From assembly GCF_001429295.1 (NCBI RefSeq), contig NZ_LMJL01000007.1:401-64400 (forward strand): DNA of 64,000 nucleotides, in the 5' to 3' direction. Position 1 is the first letter of the stretch. Every line of letters begins with the position of its first letter. Origin of the DNA: Flavobacterium sp. Root935. Lineage in GTDB: Bacteria; Bacteroidota; Bacteroidia; Flavobacteriales; Flavobacteriaceae. The notes beneath the pieces are model-generated. The model worked only from the letters and a program-made list of their open reading frames with translations, was not told the origin of the DNA and made no database searches. This document shows positions 26,826 to 35,147 of this stretch, one piece after another. Both the position numbers and the translations under genes were made by a program.

Positions 26826-27076
26826 GTTTCAGGTTTCAAAATTTCAGGTTTCAAGTTTCAGGTTTCAAGTTTCAGGTTTCAGGTTGATATGCTTTGTGTG
26901 TTTAACCGCAAAGTGCGCAAAGATTTTATCAAGGTTGACGTTTACAAACACTAAGTTCGCAAAGCTTTGCGTTCTTTAGCACTTGGCAGACACAAACTGA
27001 GCAAAAAAACTTTGCGCACTTTGCGGTAAATCACACGAGCGTTAACTTAAAACCTGAAACTTGAAACTTGAAACAA
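26826..27076. repeat. Composite inverted repeat: 7-bp tandem words flanking a CGCAAAGTGCGCAAAG palindrome
   Basis: At 26826-26885 the heptamers GTTTCAG/GTTTCAA repeat several times; at 27051-27076 the inverted form (CTTGAAAC) repeats. Between them CCGCAAAGTGCGCAAAG (26906-26922) is perfectly complementary to 27010-27026, and a 14-bp palindrome, CGCAAAGCTTTGCG, lies at 26958-26971 in the centre. The element fills the 365-base gap between kynU and queA. Confidence 0.85.
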
Positions 27077-27094
27077 AACTATAAAAAAAAGAAA

Positions 27095-27123
27095 ACCCGA
27101 CAGGTTTTAAAAACTTGTCGGGT
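27095..27123 (-). terminator. Terminator of queA, CCCGACAGG-type hairpin
   Basis: A 13-bp stem with one wobble (27095-27107 with 27111-27123) is followed on the minus strand by TTTTCTTTTTTTT. It lies 22 bases past the queA stop. Confidence 0.85.
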
Positions 27124-27145
27124 CTCTTTATAAGATAAATTCTAA

Positions 27146-28195
27146 TTAAAGAATTAACATCGCGTCTCCGTAAGAATAGAATTTGTATCCTTCTTTGATC
27201 GCTTCGTCGTATGCTTTTTTCATTAAATCATGACCACAGAAAGCAGAAATCATCATTAATAATGTTGATTTTGGTGTGTGGAAATTTGTAATCATACAGT
27301 TTGCAATACTAAAATCATGAGGAGGGAAAATAAATTTATTTGTCCATCCTTCGTACGGATTTAAAGTATTTTGAGAAGAAACAGAACTTTCGATTGCACG
27401 CATAGAAGTTGTTCCTACTGCACAAATACGTTTTTTCTTTGCTTTTGCCTCATTTACAATATCACAAGCTTGTTGATTGATAATCAATTCCTCTGAATCC
27501 ATTTTGTGTTTAGATAAATCTTCCACCTCAACTGGGTTAAAAGTTCCTAAACCAACGTGTAAAGTTACCTCAGCAAAATTTACTCCTTTGATTTCTAATT
27601 TTTTCAAAAGGTGTTTTGAGAAGTGTAAACCAGCAGTTGGCGCTGCTACAGCTCCTTCTTCTTTTGCGTAGATAGTCTGGTATCTTTCAGCATCTTCGGC
27701 AGTTACTTCTCTGTTGATGTATTTAGGAATTGGAGTTTCTCCAAGTTCTGTCAATTTGTTTCTAAATTCTTCATAAGAACCATCGTATAAGAAACGTAAA
27801 GTTCTACCACGAGAAGTTGTATTATCAATTACCTCAGCAACTAATGAATCGTCGTCACCAAAATAAAGTTTGTTACCAATACGGATTTTTCTAGCAGGAT
27901 CTACTAAAACGTCCCAAAGGCGTTGCTCAGAATTTAATTCTCTTAATAAGAAAACCTCAATTCTGGCTCCAGTTTTTTCTTTGTTTCCGTACAAACGCGC
28001 AGGGAAAACTTTTGTATTATTAAGAATTAAAACGTCTCCATCATCAAAATAGTTGATAACGTCTTTAAACATTTTATGTTCGATAGTGTTTTTTTTACGG
28101 TCAATTACCATTAAACGAGATTCATCTCTGTTTTCTGCTGGAAATTCAGCCAAAAGTTCTTTCGGTAAATTGAAATTGAAGTGTGATAATTTCAT
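27146..28195 (-). CDS. queA: tRNA preQ1(34) S-adenosylmethionine ribosyltransferase-isomerase
   Basis: This 349-residue enzyme transfers and rearranges the ribosyl part of SAM onto preQ1 in the tRNA wobble position, giving epoxyqueuosine. Family segments are [23 protein letters not shown] at the N-terminus, [13 protein letters not shown] (about 183-195), [24 protein letters not shown] and [12 protein letters not shown]. It is full length. With queE at 3488 it marks a queuosine-making organism. It has its own promoter upstream. Confidence 0.95.
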   Translation of the reverse strand: MKLSHFNFNLPKELLAEFPAENRDESRLMVIDRKKNTIEHKMFKDVINYFDDGDVLILNNTKVFPARLYGNKEKTGARIEVFLLRELNSEQRLWDVLVDPARKIRIGNKLYFGDDDSLVAEVIDNTTSRGRTLRFLYDGSYEEFRNKLTELGETPIPKYINREVTAEDAERYQTIYAKEEGAVAAPTAGLHFSKHLLKKLEIKGVNFAEVTLHVGLGTFNPVEVEDLSKHKMDSEELIINQQACDIVNEAKAKKKRICAVGTTSMRAIESSVSSQNTLNPYEGWTNKFIFPPHDFSIANCMITNFHTPKSTLLMMISAFCGHDLMKKAYDEAIKEGYKFYSYGDAMLIL

Positions 28196-28258
28196 ATTTG
28201 AAGTTAGATTTTAAAATATCAATCTTAGACTTTTTTATCTAAAATTTTAAATCGCCTG

Positions 28259-28290
28259 CAAATATACGATTGTGAGATAGGCGTTGTCAA
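28259..28290 (-). promoter_or_regulatory. Promoter for queA
   Basis: On the minus strand TTG (28290-28288), 21 bases, then TATATTTG (28266-28259), a full match to the TTG-N17/23-TAnnTTTG pattern. It is 63 bases upstream of the queA ATG. I see no preQ1-riboswitch-like fold in the leader. Confidence 0.72.
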
Positions 28291-28390
28291 GTGTTTTGAC
28301 GTTTATTTTCAAAAGTCCTTGATTTTGTGCTGTTTTAGCAACTATTTAAAATGTTTTTTTTTTCTTACACAAACCTGTTCAACGTATTAT

Positions 28391-28490
28391 TGTCATTTCG
28401 ACGAAGGAGAAATCTTCGGAAGTAGCTCGACAAAGATTGGATTTTCGTTGCGGAGTTACTTACGAAGATTTCTCCTTCGTCGAAATGACA
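28391..28490. repeat. Inverted-repeat element, TGTCATTTCGACGAAGGAG family (copy 2)
   Basis: The 28 bases at 28391-28418 are the perfect reverse complement of 28463-28490. The 44-base centre shares GCGGAGTTACTTACG with the centre of the 18383 copy. The 412-base gap between queA and aroA also holds the queA promoter and the aroA terminator. Confidence 0.88.
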
Positions 28491-28520
28491 AACTTTACGA
28501 TTATACTCAAATTCGAACAT

Positions 28521-28547
28521 AAAAAAACCTCTAGTTGAAACCAGAGG
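28521..28547 (-). terminator. Terminator of aroA
   Basis: On the minus strand CCTCTGGTT and AACTAGAGG form a stem (28528-28547) with one mismatch, followed by seven T (28527-28521). It lies 60 bases past the aroA stop. Confidence 0.75.
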
Positions 28548-28573
28548 CTATGTTTTATTGCACTTTTATTTAA

Positions 28574-28600
28574 ATGAACTTATATAATTTATATGGTTCA
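28574..28600. repeat. Short repeat word ATGAACTTATATAA...TATATGGTT
   Basis: A 27-base word nearly identical to 51723-51748 and related to a shorter version at 36411-36435 (AACTTATATCACTTATATGGTTC). All three lie next to the 3' end of minus-strand genes. The 51.7 kb copy is one arm of a clear inverted repeat. Confidence 0.6.
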
Positions 28601-28607
28601 ATTATTT

Positions 28608-29837
28608 CTACAATTCTGAAACTTGGAAGTTCAAAGCTTTTAAATCGTTCCAGAAATCTGGGTATGATTTAGAAACTACTTCTGCATCATCGATAATAAT
28701 TGGAACCTTTATTGCTAAAGGTGCAAAAGCCATTGCCATACGGTGATCGTTGTATGTTGCAATATGAACATCGTGATTAATATTTTCAGAACGTTCTAAA
28801 GTCAAGCTGTCATTGGTTACAGAAATATTGGCTCCTAATTTTGTAAGTTCGATTCTTAGCGCTTCTAATCTGTCCGTTTCTTTTATTTTTAAAGTATGAA
28901 GACCCGTTAAGTGACATCCAATGCCTAACCCTAAACAGGTTACTACAATTGTCTGCGCAATATCTGGTGTATTATTCAATTCAAAATTTACGTCTTGATA
29001 ATTGAATCCAGCTACTTTTTCCAAAGTCATTTTGTTATTTTGGAAAGTAGTTTTCACTCCCATTTTTTCATAAAGTGAAACTAATTCTGAATCTCCCTGC
29101 AGGCTGTTTTCTTTATAACTGCTTAGAGTTATTTTGGCAGCATCAGACAGCGCCACTAAACTAAAGAAATAAGAAGCCGAACTCCAGTCTGATTCTACAA
29201 CCATTTCTTTTGATTCGACTGCTTCTTTTGGAAAAACTTTGATCACGTTTCCTTCAAAACTAGTTTGAATATTTAAATCATTCAAAAGAGCCAAAGTCAT
29301 TTTAATGTATGGAATTGAAGTGATTTCTCCTTCTAAAGTCAATTCTAAACCATTATCTAGTTTTGAAGCAACTAATAAAAGTGCCGAAATATATTGACTG
29401 CTCACATTTGCAGCTAATTTTACTTTTGAAGCAGTAACTTTTTTGCCTTTGATTCTGATTGGCGGATAACCTTCTTCTTTCTCGTATGAAATCTCAACTC
29501 CTAATTGAGCCAAAGCTTCCACCAAAATTTTGATTGGACGTTCCTGCATTCTGCTTGATCCTGTCAGCACCACTTCTCTGCCTTCGTTAACCGAAAAATA
29601 AGCAGTAAGAAAACGCATTGCTGTTCCTGCATGATGAATATCTACAATTTCATCATTTCCTGCTAATGCTTTCTGCATTACTTCGCTGTCATCGGAGTTT
29701 GAAGTATTGGCTAAAGTGATATTTGGAAATAATGCTTTTAGTAATAGTAAGCGATTCGTTTCACTTTTAGAACCGGTGATATTTAGTTGCGAATCATCAA
29801 TCGTGAATATTGAATTCGTGCTTAATTTTAAATTCAT
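28608..29837 (-). CDS. aroA: 3-phosphoshikimate 1-carboxyvinyltransferase (EPSP synthase)
   Basis: This 409-residue enzyme joins shikimate-3-phosphate and phosphoenolpyruvate in the shikimate pathway. Signatures include GSKSETNRLLLLKAL (about 22-36), AGTAMRFLTAYF, RMQERPIKILVEAL, SDWSSASYFFSL and KETDRLEALRIEL near 322-334. DHRMAMAFAPLA follows near the end. It is slightly shorter than many homologues but appears complete. It is part of a same-strand set of aromatic biosynthesis genes, though separated from the pheA cluster by unrelated genes. Confidence 0.94.
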   Translation of the reverse strand: MNLKLSTNSIFTIDDSQLNITGSKSETNRLLLLKALFPNITLANTSNSDDSEVMQKALAGNDEIVDIHHAGTAMRFLTAYFSVNEGREVVLTGSSRMQERPIKILVEALAQLGVEISYEKEEGYPPIRIKGKKVTASKVKLAANVSSQYISALLLVASKLDNGLELTLEGEITSIPYIKMTLALLNDLNIQTSFEGNVIKVFPKEAVESKEMVVESDWSSASYFFSLVALSDAAKITLSSYKENSLQGDSELVSLYEKMGVKTTFQNNKMTLEKVAGFNYQDVNFELNNTPDIAQTIVVTCLGLGIGCHLTGLHTLKIKETDRLEALRIELTKLGANISVTNDSLTLERSENINHDVHIATYNDHRMAMAFAPLAIKVPIIIDDAEVVSKSYPDFWNDLKALNFQVSEL

Positions 29838-29856
29838 TTTTTTAATTGTAAGTTGT

Positions 29857-29932
29857 GAATTTTGAATTATGAATGATTAGAAACATAATTCAGCCCCGCA
29901 ATTTACCACTCCCCATTCATAATTCAAAATTC
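29857..29932. repeat. Inverted repeat, GAATTTTGAATTATGAATG arms
   Basis: 19 bases at 29857-29875 are the perfect reverse complement of 29914-29932, and further AATTCAAAACTCATAATTC words extend the right side. It lies in the 134-base gap before aroA, in the presumed aroA leader, so it could affect aroA expression. Confidence 0.8.
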
Positions 29933-29971
29933 AAAACTCATAATTCAAAACTTATGAGTGATATTTCACAA

Positions 29972-30298
29972 TTATTTCAATTTATCGTTGTTTTTATGAC
30001 GATCTTTATCTCTAACCGATTTTAAGTCCATTTTTTTATCAAAAGCGGCTTGTAAATCGATTCCTGTTTGATTTGCCAGACATAAAACCACGAAAACGAC
30101 ATCGGCTAGTTCTTCGCCTAAATCTTTGTTTTTATCACTTTCCTTTTCTGATTGTTCTCCGTATCTGCGCGCAATAATTCTTGCTACTTCACCTACTTCT
30201 TCTGTTAACTGAGCCATGTTTGTTAATTCGTTAAAATAACGAACACCATGTTCTTTTATCCAGGTATCAACATCTAATTGGGCATTTTTTAAATCCAT
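29972..30298 (-). CDS. MazG-like nucleotide pyrophosphohydrolase
   Basis: This 108-residue protein carries the two acidic metal-binding stretches of the MazG/dUTPase-2 fold. They are EEVGEVARIIARRYGEQ (about 33-49) and LGEELADVVFVVLCLANQTGID (about 61-82), that is ExxE and ExxD. Family members hydrolyse nucleoside triphosphates to monophosphates and pyrophosphate as house-cleaning enzymes. It is followed by aroA; upstream on the same strand is a decayed DUF3857 gene. Confidence 0.87.
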   Translation of the reverse strand: MDLKNAQLDVDTWIKEHGVRYFNELTNMAQLTEEVGEVARIIARRYGEQSEKESDKNKDLGEELADVVFVVLCLANQTGIDLQAAFDKKMDLKSVRDKDRHKNNDKLK

Positions 30299-30300
30299 CT

Positions 30301-30498
30301 TTAAGCTTTTTTTAGAACAATTTTTTCGTTTTGACTAGCAATCATTTTCTGAAAAAGAATTTTCAATGTATTGTAGTGCTCGGCTGCAAAAATACTATTG
30401 TTAATGTCTTTTGAAAAGCTAAACTGAATTTTGTTTCCTTCATTTAAAACATTTAACATTGAAACTCTACAGGCTTTATTTTTTCTTCTAATCCGGCA
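30301..30498 (-). pseudogene. C-terminal remnant of a third DUF3857/transglutaminase-like paralogue
   Basis: The minus frame ending at the TAA at 30301 is open for 64 codons back to a stop at 30501. Its last 43 residues align without gaps with the C-terminus of the intact gene next door. The remnant has HYNTLK...KMIASQNEKIVLKKA where the gene has QYEMLK...GMIEKQTEKIVLKRI, about 18 identical positions by eye. It lies directly downstream of two tandem intact paralogues, so it is most simply the leftover tail of a third copy or a duplicated 3' end. An ATG at 30459 could still give a 52-residue peptide, but nothing suggests this is functional. Confidence 0.7.
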
Positions 30499-30568
30499 TT
30501 AGTATTTTTCCAAGCTCATAATCATGAGCCTGGATATTTATACTATTAGTAGAGATCTAAACAGCATC

Positions 30569-32581
30569 TTAAATACGTTTTAAAACAATCTTTTCTGTTT
30601 GTTTTTCAATCATGCCTTTGTAATATTCTTTCAGCATTTCATATTGTTCTGTGGTAACGATTGCTTCATTTATTTGATGAGCTATACTTAATTGAAGTAC
30701 ATTATCGTTTGCGGCAATATTAAATTTAAAACTTCCTAAATTATTTTCCATATTATAAGCAACTGCCGCTGGGAGCGTTTCTACCGTATAACCTTCTGGA
30801 ATTTTAATTGTAATATTGTATTTATCTAAAAACGGATAACCAAAATCTACTGGATACTCGCGAACATCCTGCTTAAATGGATTTTTGTCTTTAGCAAAAA
30901 ACAGCATTGGGTTCACATAAATTTTACCGCCAATAAGTTCGCACAAATTATTTCCGGTAAATGAGTAAGTTTCGATAGCAGGAGCTAATAAATCTTTTTC
31001 ATTTGTTCTTGAGTATTCGCTTATTTCGATTTTACCACTATTATTTTCAAGTTTCTCTAAATACTCTTCTTCTTTTAATTTTTCGAAATTCTCTCTCGTA
31101 ATCATTGCATTATAATCTGAGCATTGTCTTCTGGTTTTTCCTTTAACATGTCCTTCGGCATCAATATCATAATTCATAAAAACAATATCATTTGATGCTT
31201 TTTTAGGCATTAAATCTATTTCTTGTGATGAACCATCTTTTCTAATTAGCCTTCCCATCCAGTTTAATGTTCTAAAAGGAAGAACATTCGGAGTTGAATA
31301 TTTATCGGTTGCATCTAATAAAATATAGCCGTTTGGAGTTTCAACTGCTGCAACTACATAGTCGAAAGCATTTCTGTTTGGAAACAATGCAATTCCGTTA
31401 GAACGCGTGCTTAATAAAACAGGATTTGCTGTTAAACCTGAAGAACGCAACATTGCAGTAAGCATTAAATTGATATCGGCAATATTTCCTGTTTTTTCTT
31501 TATAGGCTTTTTTAACGCCATTATCGCAACTGTAACCCGTGTAACCGTTCCATTTAATGTTTGCCTTTACAAAATTCAAAATTGCCCAGATTCTTTCATC
31601 CTGCCCATTTATACCTGCCAGCATTTTTTTTAAATCCTCTTCAAAATAACCTGTTTTATTAAGTTCAGGACCAAAATCATCATATTCGTAAATAGTTTTT
31701 ACTACAGAATTCCAGTCTGTAGAAAACTCTTTCATTGGACTGTTCGGAAAATGAACAAGCGATAATTCATGCTGTACACTTGAGGTATAATTTTCAATAT
31801 TATTCACAAAACTTTCGTCTTTTAGTGCAGGAAAATCTTCTGCCACATAAGTTATTTCTGTTTCCAAATATTCAAATTTATCAGATGAAAATTCAGTCTT
31901 AGACAAATATGTACCAGTTCTTTCTTTACTATTAATAGTTATTGATCTTGGATTTTTTAATGTTGTTACTTTTGGAAAAATATAACCTTTTTGTCTTGGA
32001 TTAAAGACATAATATTCCGGATATGCGACTTTAAGTTCAGAATAATTTATAGGAATTGAGGTCTGAAAATCCCAATCGCGAATTATACCGGGATTTGGAC
32101 ATTTAATCGTGTATCGAAATTCGATTATTGAACCTTCTTTTACGTTGGGCATTGTAATCTTTTTTTGTCCTCTGTACTTAGAGATAACTTCATCAAACGA
32201 TCCGTCGCTTTTCAACTTAGTTTTTTCAACTTTACCATTTACCAGATTATAGGTAACTGCATCTGTAAAAAAGACCCTTTCTTTTAAATTTGTCGTGTTT
32301 CGATACCAAACTTGTTGATTGGCCCATTCATAACCTTCTTTTTTATAGATTTTAATACGGGTTTCGACATCTGTCATCATATAGAAGCCGTCATTTTGAT
32401 CGTATTCCACTTTGGAAACTCCTTTTTTATACAAAATTGCCGCTACGGCTGAAGTATCTTTAGGATGTGCTTTCTGTTCTAATTCTGCAACAGAAACTTT
32501 CCCTAATCTAAAATCCTGTGAAATCGCTTTGGGAGCGATTAATAAAATCACAGACAGGCTAAAAAGTTTAATAATTTTCAT
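30569..32581 (-). CDS. Exported DUF3857 / transglutaminase-like protein, probably catalytically inactive
   Basis: This 670-residue protein has a signal peptide (about 1-21), an N-terminal DUF3857 beta domain (about 55-230), a transglutaminase-like core (about 310-440) and a C-terminal beta domain. In the core the paralogue downstream has GYGDCKALSNY, while this one reads KTGNIADINLML, so the nucleophilic Cys is absent. The His region NHMILAV is FDYVVAAV here. It therefore looks like a pseudoenzyme, perhaps binding rather than cleaving peptides or glycans. It follows the 32603 gene by 21 bases in one operon. Confidence 0.83.
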   Translation of the reverse strand: MKIIKLFSLSVILLIAPKAISQDFRLGKVSVAELEQKAHPKDTSAVAAILYKKGVSKVEYDQNDGFYMMTDVETRIKIYKKEGYEWANQQVWYRNTTNLKERVFFTDAVTYNLVNGKVEKTKLKSDGSFDEVISKYRGQKKITMPNVKEGSIIEFRYTIKCPNPGIIRDWDFQTSIPINYSELKVAYPEYYVFNPRQKGYIFPKVTTLKNPRSITINSKERTGTYLSKTEFSSDKFEYLETEITYVAEDFPALKDESFVNNIENYTSSVQHELSLVHFPNSPMKEFSTDWNSVVKTIYEYDDFGPELNKTGYFEEDLKKMLAGINGQDERIWAILNFVKANIKWNGYTGYSCDNGVKKAYKEKTGNIADINLMLTAMLRSSGLTANPVLLSTRSNGIALFPNRNAFDYVVAAVETPNGYILLDATDKYSTPNVLPFRTLNWMGRLIRKDGSSQEIDLMPKKASNDIVFMNYDIDAEGHVKGKTRRQCSDYNAMITRENFEKLKEEEYLEKLENNSGKIEISEYSRTNEKDLLAPAIETYSFTGNNLCELIGGKIYVNPMLFFAKDKNPFKQDVREYPVDFGYPFLDKYNITIKIPEGYTVETLPAAVAYNMENNLGSFKFNIAANDNVLQLSIAHQINEAIVTTEQYEMLKEYYKGMIEKQTEKIVLKRI

Positions 32582-32602
32582 TGGTTGTTTTTGGTTATAG
32601 TT

Positions 32603-34510
32603 TTAATTCTTGGTTAGTATTATTTTGGCGTTATCATTTCTAGAAACCTGCTCCATAAACAAACGGTATTCGTCATATTCTTTATTTGAATATTTTCCTT
32701 TGTTTAAGAACATAGATCTTTTATAGGTTATTTTGTTGTTTTCTTTTTTAAGGATTTCTGTTTTATATTCTCCGAATTTTCCTTTTAACTCATAATTTTG
32801 AGGCAGAAATTCGACACTAAAACCTGCTGGCAGATTTATCTCAATTTCATCTGTATCTAAATAGCCACGCTGAATTTGAAATGGATTTTTACGATTTCTA
32901 ATGCGCTTTACATTTCCGGTATATTGGTTGAATGCATCGACAACAAAAATCATTTTATTTCCAGAAACAGCCCCATAATTTGATGCACTTAACTGAACAT
33001 CTTCGGTAAAAAGAATATTCTCTTTATCATTCGTAAAAGTTATTTTACCTAATTTTAAATTATTGATGTTATCCCAATATTCTTTATAATGTTCTTCTTT
33101 TTCGTTTGGCTGTAAATTCTCAACTCTGGATTTAGCAGCATATTGACTTCCTTGGGAAGCTATTTTTAAAGTACCAGAAAAATTTCCATTCTCATCAATT
33201 GTATAAGTTCCTTTTCCTGTTTGGGTATTTCCTTTATCGTCATAAATTTTAGTTCTTACAATTTCTCCGCCTTCTGGCTTTACTACCAAAACATCTCTAT
33301 CGTCTGTAAAAGTTCCTTGATAACCAAAAGGATCATCTTGACTGGTACATTCCAGCCATATATAATTATCTTTATCTGGAACAGCAAGAATCATGTGGTT
33401 CCCCTGCATGGAAACAAAATCCGATTGAATATCTGATTTATAGCGATCTCCGTATAAAATTGTATTGTATGAAGGAACATCAACAGCCTGTAAAAGTGCT
33501 TTTGTATAATTTGACAATGCTTTACAATCTCCATAACCTAAACGATCTACATCTGTTGCGAGCATTGGTTTCCAGCCGCCAATGCCTACCGCAATATTTA
33601 CATATCTAGATTTCTTTTGAACATAATCGTAAATAATCTTTGCTTTTTTGACAGGATCTTTTTCATTGCCAACAAGTGCTTTTATTTTTGTTTTAGTTTC
33701 TTCTGGTAAAGTTGTAGTTCCGGTTAGGATTTTTTCTCCATACCATTTACCAAAAGCTTCCCAAGTGGTAGCCGTGCCATCGACTCCTTCTAAATGGAAA
33801 TGTTCGAGTCCCATCATTACTTTAGGAAAAAGATCTGTTTGAGAAGGACTAAGATCTTCTTGCTTTTGAGCTAGGATATTAACAGCTGTATAACTCAGTT
33901 TGGTATCTGTATCAACTGTTTTTGTTATATTAAAATCAGAAAAACGGAACTCTTTCTTTTTAAACCCCAGTTCTTTAGGGAAAGTAACATTCAGCGCACA
34001 TTTTTCTACACTTAAATAATAACCGCCTAAAAAATACCATTGTGGTATAAATGCAGTGTTTGAAGTCTCCACCTCACTAGTATAAACAATTGTAAAAGGA
34101 TAAGAAATAGGAGTATAATCTAAATAAAGTACTCGATTATCTGAAAAAAGGGTACTCCCGCTTACGGCGCTTTGATCTTTAAAATCTTTTCGTTTGATTT
34201 TTTTTATTTCGTTTCCGAATGCATCATAAACAACGGCTTCAATACTTTTTATGGAAGTTGTTTTATCATAATGCTGAAAAGCGTCAATATCGTTTAAACC
34301 CTTATTATTTAAAACAGAAACAACTCTTTGTACTTTTATATTCATACTTCGTTGCGAAGCAATAACAATATCCATCTGGTCTAAACGAAGAACAGCATTG
34401 GCGTTTTCTTTAAGACTATCAGAAATTTTTAAAATGGAATAATCGCTCTTTTGAGCAAATGAATTAACCGTGATTATAACAAAAAATAACGCGCAAAAGA
34501 GGTTTTTCAT
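32603..34510 (-). CDS. Exported DUF3857 / transglutaminase-like protein
   Basis: This 635-residue protein has a signal peptide (1-19, cut after SFAQ), a DUF3857 domain (about 40-220), a transglutaminase-like core (about 265-410) with the expected Cys in GYGDCKALSNYTKALL and His in QGNHMILAVPDKDN, and a C-terminal domain. The family is common in Bacteroidota and is exported. It may act as a periplasmic or surface protease or amide hydrolase; the substrate is not known. It is paired with the inactive-looking paralogue at 30569. Confidence 0.85.
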   Translation of the reverse strand: MKNLFCALFFVIITVNSFAQKSDYSILKISDSLKENANAVLRLDQMDIVIASQRSMNIKVQRVVSVLNNKGLNDIDAFQHYDKTTSIKSIEAVVYDAFGNEIKKIKRKDFKDQSAVSGSTLFSDNRVLYLDYTPISYPFTIVYTSEVETSNTAFIPQWYFLGGYYLSVEKCALNVTFPKELGFKKKEFRFSDFNITKTVDTDTKLSYTAVNILAQKQEDLSPSQTDLFPKVMMGLEHFHLEGVDGTATTWEAFGKWYGEKILTGTTTLPEETKTKIKALVGNEKDPVKKAKIIYDYVQKKSRYVNIAVGIGGWKPMLATDVDRLGYGDCKALSNYTKALLQAVDVPSYNTILYGDRYKSDIQSDFVSMQGNHMILAVPDKDNYIWLECTSQDDPFGYQGTFTDDRDVLVVKPEGGEIVRTKIYDDKGNTQTGKGTYTIDENGNFSGTLKIASQGSQYAAKSRVENLQPNEKEEHYKEYWDNINNLKLGKITFTNDKENILFTEDVQLSASNYGAVSGNKMIFVVDAFNQYTGNVKRIRNRKNPFQIQRGYLDTDEIEINLPAGFSVEFLPQNYELKGKFGEYKTEILKKENNKITYKRSMFLNKGKYSNKEYDEYRLFMEQVSRNDNAKIILTKN

Positions 34511-34574
34511 TAGTAGGTATTTTCGTCAAATATATATTATTTTCAGAAATCCTTAACAAATGTTTAATAAAATT

Positions 34575-35027
34575 TTACTCTCTATTTTTGCTGTCCATTA
34601 TTATGGTAACTGGTCCATCATTTAAGAGATTAACCTTCATATCGGCACCGAAAATTCCTGTTTGAACTTTTTTGCCCAATTCTTTTTCTAGAGATTTTAC
34701 AAAGTTTTCATACATAGGAATTGCAAAATCTGGTTTTGCAGCTTTTATATAAGATGGGCGGTTGCCTTTTTTAGTAGAAGCATGAAGTGTAAACTGACTT
34801 ACTACAATAATATCGCCGTCAATATCTTGAACTGAGCAATTCATAACATCATTTTCGTCTCCAAAAATTCTCATTTTTATAATCTTTCCAGAAAGCCAAT
34901 CAATATCTTCCTGAGTATCGGCGTCTTCAATTCCAACTAAAACTAATAATCCCTTTTGAATATCTGCTGTTGTTTGACCTTCTACAGTTACTGATGCTTC
35001 TGAAACTCTTTGGATTATTATTTTCAT
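34575..35027 (-). CDS. dtd: D-aminoacyl-tRNA deacylase
   Basis: This 150-residue enzyme removes D-amino acids (and glycine from tRNA-Ala) from mischarged tRNA. It has the invariant SQFTLHASTKKGNRPSY segment (about 77-93) with the catalytic threonine region, and the cross-subunit Gly-cisPro segment NDGPVTIIMDS near the C-terminus. It is complete and 120 bases downstream of rsgA on the same strand. Confidence 0.95.
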   Translation of the reverse strand: MKIIIQRVSEASVTVEGQTTADIQKGLLVLVGIEDADTQEDIDWLSGKIIKMRIFGDENDVMNCSVQDIDGDIIVVSQFTLHASTKKGNRPSYIKAAKPDFAIPMYENFVKSLEKELGKKVQTGIFGADMKVNLLNDGPVTIIMDSKNRE

Positions 35028-35147
35028 TATTTATCTGGAGTGGCTTTTACACCATGATTAAAAGATTATTTGGATTTTATTTCTGGACGTTAGATACACA
35101 GCAGTACATCTTTACAATTGGAATTTGGAATTTTAAAAATTGATTTT

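Noticed and set aside
28196..28260. preQ1 riboswitch in the queA leader
   Set aside because: No conserved preQ1-I or II pseudoknot sequence is visible in the 64-base leader.
28319..28522. 67-codon plus-strand frame between queA and aroA
   Set aside because: It simply reads through the fold-back element; no conserved protein features.
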